From NCBI GenBank assembly GCA_025642075.2, contig JAODUO010000465.1:503501-567500 (forward strand): a DNA stretch of 64,000 nt, in the 5' to 3' direction. The notes under the pieces were generated by a model. It saw only the letters and a list, made by a program, of their open reading frames with translations, had not been told where the DNA came from and ran no database searches. Source of the stretch: Ridgeia piscesae (taxonomy: Eukaryota > Annelida > Polychaeta > Sabellida > Siboglinidae). Positions within the stretch are counted from its first letter, which is position 1. Every line of letters starts with the position of its first letter. Positions 1 through 11,053 of the stretch are shown one piece after another. The translations under genes and the position numbers were made by a program.

Positions 1-361
1 TAGAACAGTTACCCACCACTGCGCTAATAAAATTGTAATAACGCTTTAGATTATATTAGCCCCAAAAGGCATGCCAGAAACATGTATTCTAAAGCTAAAC
101 CGTTATTCTTCGAGAGGGAATAAGGCTGAGTATAAATGTCAAAAGAGGGAAGAGGAACGGAAATTATTGTTAAAAGATGTCGATGGGAAAAGAAGATCTG
201 CCTATCTAAAGGGATGAGTGAGAACGAATGAAAAAACGGGGAAGAGAGCAAAGAATATAAACAAACAGAAGGAAAACGGATGAGAAACAAAAACAACAAA
301 GAGAACAGATCGCGATGGAACAGAAGATCGTTGGTGTGGGGCATGTTGGGTAATGTCCGTA

Positions 362-684
<323 letters not shown>

Positions 685-695
685 CCGGCGCTGAC

Positions 696-887
696 CTCTG
701 CCTCCACGGGTTTGCCCGCCTTGAAGGTGGTGAACTGTGCTTCTCCGTGTATCTCGTCCGCCTGTATGATGCCGGCGGCGCCTTCAGTGCCTGGCCCGCC
801 ACTGCCCGGGTCGCCAGTGAGGGGCAGTGACGGACGCATTAGCGGCCTCAGGACCCCGGCCCGCATAGCGGGGGTGGGAAGTGATGG
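696..887 (-). CDS. Internal coding exon of an unrecognised gene (partial)
   Basis: Read on the minus strand, a 192-bp stretch (64 codons) is open and bounded by a good acceptor (CATTTGCAG at its 5' side) and a donor (GAG|GTCAGC at its 3' side); both borders are phase 0. It is GC-rich compared with its AT-rich flanks, as coding exons here are. The product starts PSLPTPAMRAGVLRPLM, runs through a Gly/Pro-rich stretch and ends near EIHGEAQFTTFKAGKPVEAE. I do not recognise the family. No partner exons are visible: downstream (1-361) is pyrimidine-rich with nothing exon-like, so the rest of the gene lies outside the window or in unrecognised small exons. It could instead be conserved non-coding sequence. 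Confidence 0.5.
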
Positions 888-1731
888 CTGCAAATGAAAA
901 CAGCAGCAAATGTCATAATTATTAACATGATCACAAAAACAAATATATATACGAATTATCTTAGTGGGTAATTGTTGTTCAGCATCGTCAACAATTAAAT
1001 AGACTCACATGCACATCATACATAGTCATAGCCATAGGCATAAAGACCTAATTGTTAACTTTGTAAAATAAAAAAATTCCCAGCAAAACTAGACTTATCT
1101 AATCTCCAAGGTAAACACGTGACAATATCCAAATATTGTGTTCGCGTCACTGCTGGATACATAGCCCGCCTTGTTTCAAGTAAAATAGTACACTTACTTG
1201 CGACATGTTCGCGGCCTAGTTCTTTGGACGCTTGTCACAGTGACGTCACGTTCGATTCGTGCATTATTCGCTGACGTCATTCGCAGCTGTCTGTGTCGCT
1301 TTTATTACGGCTCCTCTAGGTTCTGCAAAGTGTTTTTAATGTTGTTGTTTTTAAAATAAATTAAATCAAACATTTCAATACAAGGAACGCAAGTTAGGAA
1401 AATGAACTAGATTAGTCATAATACAATAGACGACACCTGCCGACATGTAGCGTTTAACATACTCAACACAATATCGACCAGGCAGTAATGATATTGGCCA
1501 AACACACAAAGGGCGTTTCCATAGAAAGTATGCTAAGAGGACAAAACCTCCATGTACATTGTACACCCATTCAGGCTCTCTCTAAGAAACTGATACCCCA
1601 ATTGAATAGCGTGGGAACTTTTTTTTTTGGGGGGGGGCAAGAACCGCCAAGCTTCAGCACCACTTTCCCGCAGTCTCGCGCCGCGGTGGGCTTCTCATTG
1701 TGTCGCATCCGCTTGTCTCACTCAGGACAGG
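888..1731. other. Intergenic or intronic sequence, no gene seen
   Basis: No supportable gene. Two CRE motifs lie near 1241 and 1272 (listed separately), and a T/G homopolymer run is at about 1619-1637. Confidence 0.5.
1241..1279. promoter_or_regulatory. Pair of consensus CRE sites (TGACGTCA)
   Basis: Two exact TGACGTCA octamers at 1241-1248 and 1272-1279, 31 bp apart, in a locally CpG-richer stretch. CREB/ATF factors bind this motif. They lie about 350 bp upstream of the minus-strand exon at 696-887 and could be part of its promoter, but no transcription start is visible. Confidence 0.4.
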
Positions 1732-1797
1732 CATCGGAAGACGGGAAGGGGTGTTACTGTTTGACATCGGAAGACGGGAAGGGGTGTTACTGTTAGA
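1732..1797. repeat. 33-bp tandem duplication
   Basis: Two adjacent copies of a 33-bp unit beginning CATCGGAAGACGGGAAGGGG, at 1732 and 1765. Confidence 0.85.
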
Positions 1798-2508
1798 CTG
1801 GGGTAACAATCATAATATTTGTATTATGTCTGCCCTCAAACAAATTTCTACGATTTCCTTAATTGTCCCAATTTCCGGTGTTTTCAGACGCTGCAACGGC
1901 GACTTTTGAAAATTGGGTGTCCAGATTTTATTTATAACGTTTCATATAATAATTGTTATTGGGTGGGGAATTTCAAACATTTATCACTCGTGTGTGTTTT
2001 GCTTAAGCCACTCCATGAAAGTGTTTTTTTAATGTAAATTATATATTATAATAATAATTTTGCTATACACAATTTATATCAATCAGAAATCTTCCCAAAA
2101 CATGAAAATTAAATAGAATTTATTGGCCTTACTTAGCGGATACTGGCGCCATCTCGTGGGAATCAGTCGTCTAATCAGTGGTACAGTGGCGGTGCGTAGT
2201 GGCTAGTGGACACATTGGCAAAGTGGTTAGGCGCGAAAAAAGTATCTGTTAACTTATCCATAAATGAAGTTGATATCTACACTGCGTCTTGCGTTTTGCG
2301 TGGGTCTTGTTTATATGTTTTTTTTACTGAATAAGTGGATTATGTAATGCTTAGTTGTGTCGATATACGCTGCTAAGTTGTCATTACTGCATGAAACAAT
2401 GTAATATCGCTCACGATTGTTTTGATTTTCGTGAGTAGACTATATAATTATGGCTATAATGGCTATATAGATACGAATATATCGAGCTGTATTCTGACGA
2501 ATCATAAA

Positions 2509-2511
<3 letters not shown>

Positions 2512-2577
<66 letters not shown>

Positions 2578-2603
2578 TATATACTAACATATATATTCAT
2601 ATA

Positions 2604-2656
<53 letters not shown>

Positions 2657-2660
2657 TTGA
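2512..2660. repeat. (TA)n microsatellite
   Basis: Two long TA runs (about 2513-2577 and 2600-2655) separated by a short AT-rich spacer. Confidence 0.95.
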
Positions 2661-2829
2661 CTTTATTGTCCTGGCACGAATCACGAGGTCGTGATTGGAT
2701 GCTAGCAGACTAAGCACTCAGTAGCATTTATCAAGGGTAAAAACCTTATTAACGCTATTAAAACATTTTCTCTGAAGGTGGGCTTTTTCTATTCTATAAT
2801 TAGACCATTTACTAAATTTTTATTAACCC

Positions 2830-3195
2830 TCAATGACGTCACTGCTCTGCGAATACCGCAACTGTTTCTCAACTTCACAGAGCAGTGACGTCACTGCTCT
2901 GCAACTGAAACGGCAACTTCCCAGGTCGTGGAGTTGTGCGAGCAGTGACGCATTGATGTTGTTAGAACAGTACAGTTTTTACATGTTCATATGGTTTATT
3001 TGCTTTTATTTTAGGTGTTATATATATTTAATAGAGATCCACTATAGAAATAAGATGACTGTATGTGTATAATTTCTTTCTTGTACTCCTGTTTTATGAC
3101 GTCTTGTGAATAAAATATCACTACTTCCAACTTGCTCTGCGAATACTAGCAAGTATTTCCCTAATTCACAGAGCAGTGACATCACTGCTCTAAAA
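2830..3195. repeat. Repeated CRE-containing hairpins
   Basis: A perfect 24-bp palindrome at 2878-2901 is centred on TGACGTCA and flanked by AGAGCAG/CTGCTCT arms. A related half lies at 2831-2850 and an imperfect copy (TGACATCA core) at about 3166-3190. Between arms the pattern GCTCTGCGAATA...TTCACAGAGC recurs, giving several possible stem-loops. Bases 3049-3125 are also shared with 18530-18605, so this is part of a dispersed repeat. Confidence 0.7.
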
Positions 3196-3378
3196 TAGAC
3201 TTGTCAATTTATTAATAACTCTGCTAAGACGTAGGCTGTTATGACATTAACTTAACAGCCAAAAAAGACATCCAATTGCTCCATTTTTTTACCATGGGTC
3301 CTTGTTAGTGCTCACCAAAACACACACACCACAAACACAGATACAAATTATGGTAGGATGGGTGGAAATTTTATATTT

Positions 3379-3383
<5 letters not shown>

Positions 3384-3432
<49 letters not shown>
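3384..3432. repeat. (CA)n microsatellite
   Basis: Uninterrupted CA dinucleotide run of about 48 bp. Confidence 0.95.
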
Positions 3433-3436
<4 letters not shown>

Positions 3437-3716
3437 AATTTGAGGACCCCCAAAAATTACATGTCAGTTATGCTTTATAAATGTGCATCATACTTGTGTA
3501 TGTGTGTATTATTACATACCAGAATACAATGTGTATTTATATGTGATAAAATATAATTATATATATATATATTTGCATGTATGGACTGGATTGTATATAA
3601 GTGCATGCAAAATTTGTGAATACACAAATTTAACAGAATTTATTTGACTGATCCTGCATAAACACGATTGCAGGTGCTACTGTTAGCTGAATGAGAAGTT
3701 GTGCTGCTATCCCATC

Positions 3717-3836
3717 ATGCCACAAGTGTTCCATGTTCTCCGATGCTATAGTTGCAAGACATTCCAAGTTCACCAGGTGAAGAAGGCCACCAGGTGGAGC
3801 TGCAAACTCTGTGGTGGAAAACAGTCAGTTAAAAAT
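3717..3836 (+). CDS. MRNIP: MRNIP exon 1: zinc-ribbon-like N-terminus
   Basis: 40 codons from ATG 3717 to the donor AAT|GTACGG. Starts MPQVFHVLRCYSCKTFQ and ends GGKQSVKN. The four Cys (10, 13, 29, 32) are spaced for one zinc site. An upstream 5' UTR exon is possible. The family shows this block split or continuous in different animals; here it is one exon. Confidence 0.88.
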
Positions 3837-6800
3837 GTACGGGCGAGTGACAGCATTCATAGAGGCAAAAATAAAATGTCAGTCACTTTTGTTATTTTAT
3901 AATTTTAAAGTTATGCTTTTACCAATAACAAAAAGGTACTGTAATATGTGAAATAGTTAATGTAAAAAAATAAACTACTTTTTTACTGTTACATTTTTCT
4001 GTTACTTTATTTTCTACAACTGTTCTGTGTACTATGTCACGTAGCTTTACTTAGAGACGCGTCCACCCATCTTGGACAGGTAGAAGTTCGATTGGGCAGG
4101 TAATGGAAGGTTAAAAAAATTAGGAGCAAACAAAATCTTCAGAAATCATATTATATTATGTATAATATTATAGTCAATGATACTAAGAAAATGGATGTTG
4201 CACAGGTCTCTTGTTTAATATTTGGATGCGAAAATGTAACCTTGCCTGAAGGCCTGGCATGTCATCATCCATATTGAGTGTCCCAGCATCACATGACCAC
4301 ATCCACAATCTTGTGGCAGGTGTATGGTGAAGGATCAGGGGCAGATTGTAGACGTCACGTCCAAAAGTTAAACATGCTGAGAGCAGCTGCAGAAGAGCCA
4401 ACCCTACCCCCTAGGGCACAAACGCATGAGATTCTACCCCCTACATACGAGGCACTACCCCCTACGCATGAGACAGCCTGCTATAAAAGTTGTCTGCCTG
4501 TGGAGACAGTTACACAGGTACTATCTCAGATCACTTTTACTTGCTACTAACAGCTTTGACTAAATGGTTTACATATGAATCAGAATGCTAATCTTACAGT
4601 TGTATTGTTTTTGTTAGATTTTGCTACTATTTATTGTTATTATTATTTTAAGGAACATATTGGAAACAAATTATACTTTTGTACACTCTCATGTGTTATT
4701 CTCTCTAATAATGTGTATGTGACACTTTCTCTTAGTATAACATTTCTACAGAAAAAATAATCAGTCAAGGTTTATATTTTGTCGATATATGGTGGTTTTG
4801 GTCAGAGGTTGTATAAACAAGTCCTCGTATAAAACAAAAATATATCTGAAATATGAGGATTTGTCACCAGTTACCATAAAGGTGTTTATTCACTTGTATT
4901 ACTATTAGCTAATGAAACACCTATTATAAATAAATGCTGATTCTATGTATTCATTTATACAGCCAAGTGAACTAGAGCAATGTAAAGTGAACAAACTTGC
5001 CCGAGGTTTGACATGGTAGCACAGAATTTGATTGAGAGTCTGAAGCTCTGGCAACTGAGCCACTGGGCCACTGGGCCACTGCAAAACCAGAACCTTTTCC
5101 GACCAGCTAGCAGTGTGATTACTGTGGTAATGCAGTGTCATCAGTAGATTCAATCAGTACAGAACTTGGCAGAAAACATTTTAATGGATGTTGGCTTTCT
5201 TTTAAAGAAAGTTTCACGGTTCAAGTAAAAGGTTTTTACCCACTGTTTCAGTCACAGGTGATAGTCAGCAAATGGGGACAGTATGTAACACAAGTCGACG
5301 ACAAAGAGGGGCTGGATGATGACACTTCTAATGATGTAAAGTTCACATTGGATAGAAGAACATTTGACGAGTCAAAGAGGAAGAGAATCCATCCAGACAG
5401 GGTTGTCAGGTACAAACAGATCCATCCAACTGAGCTATGTTATTGTTTAATTTAAATTTAGATACAGCAGTTAAAATCATCCATATTTTCTTTATAAACA
5501 ATTGGTTAACAATTTGGTTAGTTACTGCTCAAATTTAAAATGACAACTATTGCAGTAGACTGTAGAATGGATGATTCCCTGACAGTAGGACTCAGTGTCG
5601 TTAGACTGTGGCTTCAATGGTTGACTCGTCAAGGAGTGTATTGGCATGTCATTTGTAAGTTGTGTCTTCATCTTTTGTCATCTAAACAATGTATTGTTTG
5701 CCACAGTTGGTGCAGCTTTGTTAAAGGTCTGAGCAGTTCTTGAAAATAGTCACAAGCTAAACACTTGTACTTCCAAGAGAAATCACGTATTGGATTGAAC
5801 AGGTCTGCCAGGAGTAAAGCGTAAACTTTTAAAAGCACTCCAGGCAATCCCAAGGAGTAGACACTGCACTGTGTAAGACTTCGAATTTGTTAGTCTTTTG
5901 GGCCGAAAGTCCAGCGGACTCTGTGTCTGCCATGAGTCACGTGCCATTAGCTCCCATATCTCAGAAACCATTCAGGATCTATTTTTGTAATTTGGCATAG
6001 ATGTACATTAGGGCACTGCCAGTATACACCAAATATTTACATTTGTTTGGGTCATTCTAAAGGTATCCTAGGGCCTTCAAAGATCCCAAAACTGCTATAT
6101 TTTCAACAGTTTGCCTATTTAAAAAAAAACTTAACTAACTTTCTCTCTAATTTTCAATGCTGCACCTCCAAGGTAAAGAGGTAATGCACAAGACATTTGT
6201 ATGTAATTGAGCATTTCTAAGGGCTCCTCTGGGCCTCCCACAAAAGCTAAATGTTCACATTTGCCTGGTTCTGCCTACCATGACGTGCACATTCATTTAC
6301 TTGTATACACTGTATTTGCTGTCTTACATATTTGCCAACCCTTTGGCAGTCTATTGTTGATCTTAGTAACTGACTGCGAGTGACCAAAATCACAATATTA
6401 TCCAAAGGACTTCAGGACCTCTTGCTCTTGGCCCATTGTTACTACCAGGTGTTCAGGGGTGCAGAAATAACCAGCTGTTTTGGAACTTACATGTAAATGT
6501 TTAATGACAACAGTCCACGTTGATGTAATAGTTGTACCAGTAATTTATCTTTCAGAGTTCAGAAGCGAAAGTGCAGCAACGGCGTAGCTCAGCCGGGTAA
6601 TTCACAACACCGTGCCGTCTACATGTCTTCAGGAAGTTGCAGCTACCCTGGTGAATTTAAGCCAACTCCTCAGCTTGACACAAGTAGAAACATAGCTCAC
6701 CAGCCCTGTGTTGACCAGGTGACTGATATATCAACTGATATGCCGACTCAATCGACTGAAGGAATTTTGGGAGACAACATATCTTCAGTGACACATGCAC

Positions 6801-7292
6801 AGGTGTTCTGTGACAGAACAGGATTTCTTTCCGAGTCAACAAACACAATACACGCATCAAGAAACGTCCTGTTGTCAAGACACCCTGACAGGCATCAAAA
6901 CACCAAGGCTGTTGTTCCTGCATTGTCAGGTGACTGCAAACAGAGGGTTAAGAAGGACAGAAACCTTGAAAAAGAGCTATTGGCAGCTGGTTCCAAATGG
7001 GCACAATTCATCACACCAGAAGAAGATGCTGATAGTTCAGATGGTGAAGCAAGTGAATCAGAACAGTCGACATTTCCAGACTATAATGAGAACATTCCCA
7101 ACATCAGGCGGTTGTAACCAGGAAAGATATATGGAAGAACGTTCTCAAAATGTGCCTGTTACATTTTCCAGAAATATTTCTGAAAAGCTCTTTAAAACAC
7201 AGCACTATCCAAACTTCTCACTATCTGATGGTGGCGATGATGATGATGATGATAACCTTGATGCAATGATTGCTGATTGGCCAGTTGCTTGA
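3717..7292 (+). CDS. MRNIP: MRN complex-interacting protein, gene span
   Basis: Proposed coding exons: 3717-3836, 4320-4517, 5258-5409 and 6556 to 7117 or 7292. The product resembles MRNIP (formerly C5orf45), a nuclear factor that binds the MRE11-RAD50-NBS1 complex and supports ATM signalling at DNA breaks. Seen: an N-terminal zinc-ribbon-like Cys pair set (RCYSC near residues 9-13 and CKLC near 29-32) with the family motif FQVHQVKK; the block YGEGSGADCRRHVQKLN in exon 2, nearly identical to the vertebrate protein; SKWGQY in exon 3 and SKWAQF in exon 4, which recur in this family; and an acidic tail. All splice phases agree. The chosen ATG has A at -3. The last exon shows a frame change (see its entry). 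A candidate poly(A) signal AATAAA lies at 8137-8142. Confidence 0.88.
4040..4150. mobile_element. Fragment of a TTTATGCAGAGACC-type repeat
   Basis: Inside MRNIP intron 1. Shares the order AGAGAC, CCACCCATC, TGGGCAGGTAA and GGAGCAAA with copies at about 16717, 19752 and 20826, so it is a decayed member of that dispersed family. Confidence 0.5.
4320..4517 (+). CDS. MRNIP: MRNIP exon 2: YGEGSGADCRRHVQKLN block
   Basis: 66 codons, phase 0 at both ends, between acceptor CTTGTGGCAG and donor ACACAG|GTACTA. It begins VYGEGSGADCRRHVQKLN, the most conserved block of the family. The second half has a threefold LPP-x-TxE internal repeat (LPPRAQTHE, LPPTYE, LPPTHE). Confidence 0.9.
4930..5080 (-). mobile_element. 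tRNA-derived SINE fragment
   Basis: On the minus strand a tRNA-like A box (GGCTCAGTTGCCAGAGC, from 5061 down to 5045) is followed by an anticodon-arm-like stretch and a non-tRNA body. The B box is weak. It lies in MRNIP intron 2. Family not identified. Confidence 0.5.
5258..5409 (+). CDS. MRNIP: MRNIP exon 3: SKWGQY block
   Basis: Encodes VIVSKWGQYVTQVDD and an acidic then basic stretch ending at donor GTCAG|GTACAA (phase 2). Two in-frame acceptors are possible, TTTCAG ending at 5251 or TCACAG ending at 5257. They differ by two codons (SQ). Confidence 0.8.
5925..6290. repeat. Dispersed repeat shared with 18485-18900
   Basis: The segment around GGATCTATTTTTGTAATTTG, the following GGGCACTGCC stretch and the distal part ending in CACATTTGCCTG align in order with 18485-18900. 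Both copies are diverged. No coding capacity or clear terminal repeats were seen, so the class is unknown. Confidence 0.65.
6556..7292 (+). CDS. MRNIP: MRNIP last exon(s): SKWAQF block and acidic tail, frame change
   Basis: Starts after acceptor TTTATCTTTCAG in phase 2, joining correctly to exon 3. It reads through VQKRKCSNGVAQ to GSKWAQFITPEEDADSSD, then stops at 7115-7117. In another frame, the sequence to 7290-7292 gives FSLSDGGDDDDDDNLDAM, an acidic end like the family's usual C-terminus. Moving between them needs either a tiny intron (candidates of 55-64 bp, for example donor 7044 or 7053 to an acceptor ending at 7107) or an indel. If translation ends at 7117 the protein would have 343 residues. 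I favour a continued reading to 7292 but cannot settle it. Confidence 0.72.
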
Positions 7293-7582
7293 AGACCCTG
7301 CTATAGGTAATGTAACTATTTCCAGTGTGTTTATTAAAATGGGTTAAGGGTGTATTCGTAACTTGTTACAGTGGTAGATCGAACAAACCTGGTTTGTATA
7401 TGATGAAGTTTTATAATTCTGTTCCATTAGTGGCAGACTGTTTGATGTATCTCTGCCCAATGAAATGTATATAAAATCGGACATTTATAAAACCAACATT
7501 TTGTGTACAGCAAGGGTCTTATACATTTATTCACATAAAAGTGTATTTATTTTTAACTGCTCTCTTTGTACCCTAAGTTGAT

Positions 7583-7584
<2 letters not shown>

Positions 7585-7680
<96 letters not shown>

Positions 7681-7793
7681 TCACTCACTGACACACACAC
7701 ACTCACTCACTCACTGACACACACACGCACGCATGCACCCACTCACTCACTCACTCACTCACTCACTCACTCACTCACTGACACACACACTCA

Positions 7794-7865
<72 letters not shown>

Positions 7866-7896
7866 ACACACACACATACACACACACCACACACAG
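7585..7896. repeat. Compound CA / CACT microsatellite
   Basis: CA runs broken by CACT and CACTGA blocks over about 310 bp, just 3' of MRNIP. Confidence 0.95.
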
Positions 7897-8136
7897 ACCG
7901 TAGACGTGCATGTATTGTTTAATAACATTAAGACATTTCAAATTAATATTGACACAGATAAAGCATATGCAAATATTTATGCATTTACCATTTCCTTAGT
8001 CTCACATTACTGGACTTCGGTGATTGTCTAATCTTTGTGGGTTTGGACCACTCGGCTGTCGATCTGCAGACGTATGTAAAGTAGAACGTATTCTATGTGT
8101 GTTGTTTTATATTTCCACCAGATGCAATGTTGAACA

Positions 8137-8142
8137 AATAAA
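8137..8142 (+). terminator. Candidate poly(A) signal for MRNIP
   Basis: AATAAA followed within 25 bp by the T/G-rich GGTCTTGTTCCTTG. It is the best placed canonical hexamer downstream of the MRNIP stop. Use is inferred only. Confidence 0.35.
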
Positions 8143-10830
8143 CGGTCTTGTTCCTTGCGGCGAGACAGTTTTATTTTAGCAACCACACATTAGTGACGAT
8201 ATCAACATTATCAGAGATAAGCAGTTGCTTAAACAAAGATTGGCTGTTTTTCAGTTTACAGCTGATCTGTTGTTCATCTGTCCACCAGTAGTCGCAAGAA
8301 ACTCAGCATGCAAAAGAGGAAGACTGAAAATACTCCATACATCTGAGCTGGATGAAGTCATTAGATGCGTGAAATGTGTCACCTTTGACGCTATGCGTTC
8401 AGTTGTAATCAACAAAGATGCCACGATTTCTTTTGTAGCAGAGATGATCACGTTTAAGGCGTACGACGACATCACTATTGACCTATCCAACATGTGAACT
8501 TCGGCATGCGATGAAAACATGGACGTCGAACACGTGTCATGTTCGTGCAGTTCTAGTAGATTTAGTTGAAATTCTACTTTCGAAACATGTTCTTTATGAC
8601 AAACACATTATGGAAACTTGATACTGTGACATGTATGCAGTAATGTTTGCCCAATGAGATTCCGTGCTGCAATAGTAATGTAGTTCATGTATATACAACA
8701 GTTTTGATTACGACGTGCACACCGCGATGTACTGGACACATCAATTGACCTATCCATCACGTGACCAGTTGCTTAGCAAAAACTCTATCACGCGATGACA
8801 AAAAGGTTGCCGAACAGCGTCGTCGTACATTTTTTTTAAATTAAGTTTATAAGATTATCTTTATGACAAAAACCTATCCAGTTCGTCGATATTTTTTTAC
8901 GTCACAATCAAGATAATGCGCATGACCTCCGTCAAACTTTGTCTTTGCTTGCCCGCAATGTTGATAACGGTTATACATGTGAATTACATTACTATCAAAA
9001 CATCACTGTATGAGTTTTACATTTGGACAACTTTCACTAATTGTTTTGTATAAAGAAGATCTTCTTCAACCAGATTTCCGATATAGCCTCGTAGCGTAGA
9101 CCACTTGATGTGCAATTGGAGGTGTTTGTGCCTGGTAGATTACTCTGTCGGGGTAATCTTGCCGTGTGCACAGCCACGTAGACCTACATAAGGAGCACGA
9201 ACGGGGACAGAGTGAAATGAAGTCGAATGAGAATATGACGTGTTCACATGCACCCCGCCCCGCCCGTCGATAACAGGTATCACGAGTTCGCGGCGAGTTG
9301 CACGAACGAACCAAACAGTCGTCATTACAACAGAATTCAGGATTATCTCGCGCTTTATTTGTGTGGACTGAACCGAGTGGCTTCACGCTATCAACGCGCG
9401 CTGAAGATCCTACGCATTCCACGAGTGGGCGGGTGTACGGAAACCACTGCTTGCAATCAAACAAACCCATAAAGCCACCAACTCGATGAGATCCTCCCTA
9501 CACTGTTACAAGAGTGTGCCTTGCAACTGTTCGCGTGTCGAGGTTCACCGACAAAACGCCCCCGGTATCAAAGAACAACACCAACGATCTTGCGGTATCA
9601 AATGGGATTTCTCCGTCGCACTGGATAGGCGTGTGCATGTAGGCCGTACCGGTGCCGTGGATGTGTGTCAGTGACATCGGTCCTGGAAAAGTAACTTCGC
9701 CATGTAAATTAACTGTCCATGCACAAGACTGGCGCACGCAAGTGTATGCTATGGGGTGGGGGTAATTGACTGTTTTAGAAGACTCCGGTGCTCTCAAAGT
9801 CTACGTCAGCATCCAGCGATTGCACAATAAGTAGACCGCACCAACAGTCACCTTGGTTGTACGTCACGTGGTACTGATATCGCACCCATGGTCGTACTAT
9901 CACACCCCTCTTTGGCATTCCAACCACCGCAGAGAAGCCACTAGAACATGTCGGTCATTTGTCGTGTGGCATCTCCATGAGTATCTAAGTATGGAACATT
10001 CACTTCCTTTTAGCTCTGTCTTACATGTCCTCTCTGTATCACGCGGGAGAATCCCGATGAGTTAGTGCCCCTGTTGTACACGGATGGGTAATTGCACCGT
10101 CAACGTGGTCATGATGCCAAATGTCATAACGCGAAACTCAACAGACGCCGAAACACATTTCGTCGCTCTTCACAGGTGAGCGTGTTGTTTTATCTAAACC
10201 GACGGCGACGTAGTAGAGTCGGCAGACGTATCACCCGAATAACTGGTGGATTATTTCTAAGTGAAACTTACTATTTGGCAACCCCGACGGTGTATATTAA
10301 ACAGGCCTACATTTGGATGGGGTCCTTTTTGTGGTAGTCTTCGACTTCGTCCAACTCAACTTGTAAAATCGAGGGTAGTCATTACGTCTGAACCATGCGT
10401 CGTACAGAAACAACACAATTCAATCTTTATTTTTAAATGGCACGAGGAACAAATGGTATTGTTATCTTAACGATTCAAAGATCTCTAATCCCCCAAAATG
10501 CACAAACACTATATTTTCATGACTGAAATCGGATAAAATACTAAGCTGACGACGAGCAACCGAGTAAACATTGAATCAACACTTTATGTCAGTGCAAGAC
10601 AGAAAATATGACTCCAAGAAGAAAGGAACCTATACGAAAACTACTCATTACAAATAGTATATGCATTTACTGAAGCATTATCTACGCATAATTTACACTC
10701 GACACTATTCAGTTATCATTACCACCGCCAAGTAACAGCTTCCAGTTGTAGGCCCCTACCCCTATATCAAATTACATTTAACTTGGCTACTGTTACATAA
10801 CGTACCCTCTCTACTCAACAAATGACATAT
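8143..10830. other. Intergenic, unresolved; no gene supported
   Basis: Short open frames occur on both strands. The most protein-like is on the minus strand at 9498-9797 (99 codons). Neighbouring minus-strand stretches are also partly open but in shifting frames with stops. This could be a decayed gene or mobile element. I recognise no family and assign no function. Confidence 0.4.
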
Positions 10831-11053
10831 TTAATCTGCTAGATTACTCTGTTATCGCTAGGACCCTCGGATCATCCGTTTCCAAACAACTTTTTGTTCT
10901 TAAAACTAAGCCCAGTATCGGCAAACATGCTTTCTCCGTAGCTGTGCTAACAACCTGGAACCAACTTCCTATTATAATTAAACCTTCTGAAATTATAACC
11001 ACCTTTCGAGAAAAAAACCTCAAAACATTGTTTAAAAGTGCTTTTTCACCATA
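10830..11053 (+). mobile_element. 3' end of a non-LTR retrotransposon ORF2 (truncated)
   Basis: The + frame ending at the TAA at 11051-11053 reads GKHAFSVAVLTTWNQLP followed by a TTFREKNLKTLFK-type end. This matches the usual C-terminus of CR1/L2/Jockey-type reverse transcriptase proteins (pattern G-x-x-AFSVA-x-x-x-WN-x-LP). Only this tail remains. The open frame can be followed back to about 10840; no RT catalytic core is present. Confidence 0.7.

Noticed and set aside
6572..6600. tRNA A-box-like TAGCTCAGCCGG inside MRNIP exon 4
   Set aside because: No B box or tRNA fold follows; it is in-frame coding sequence joined correctly to exon 3.
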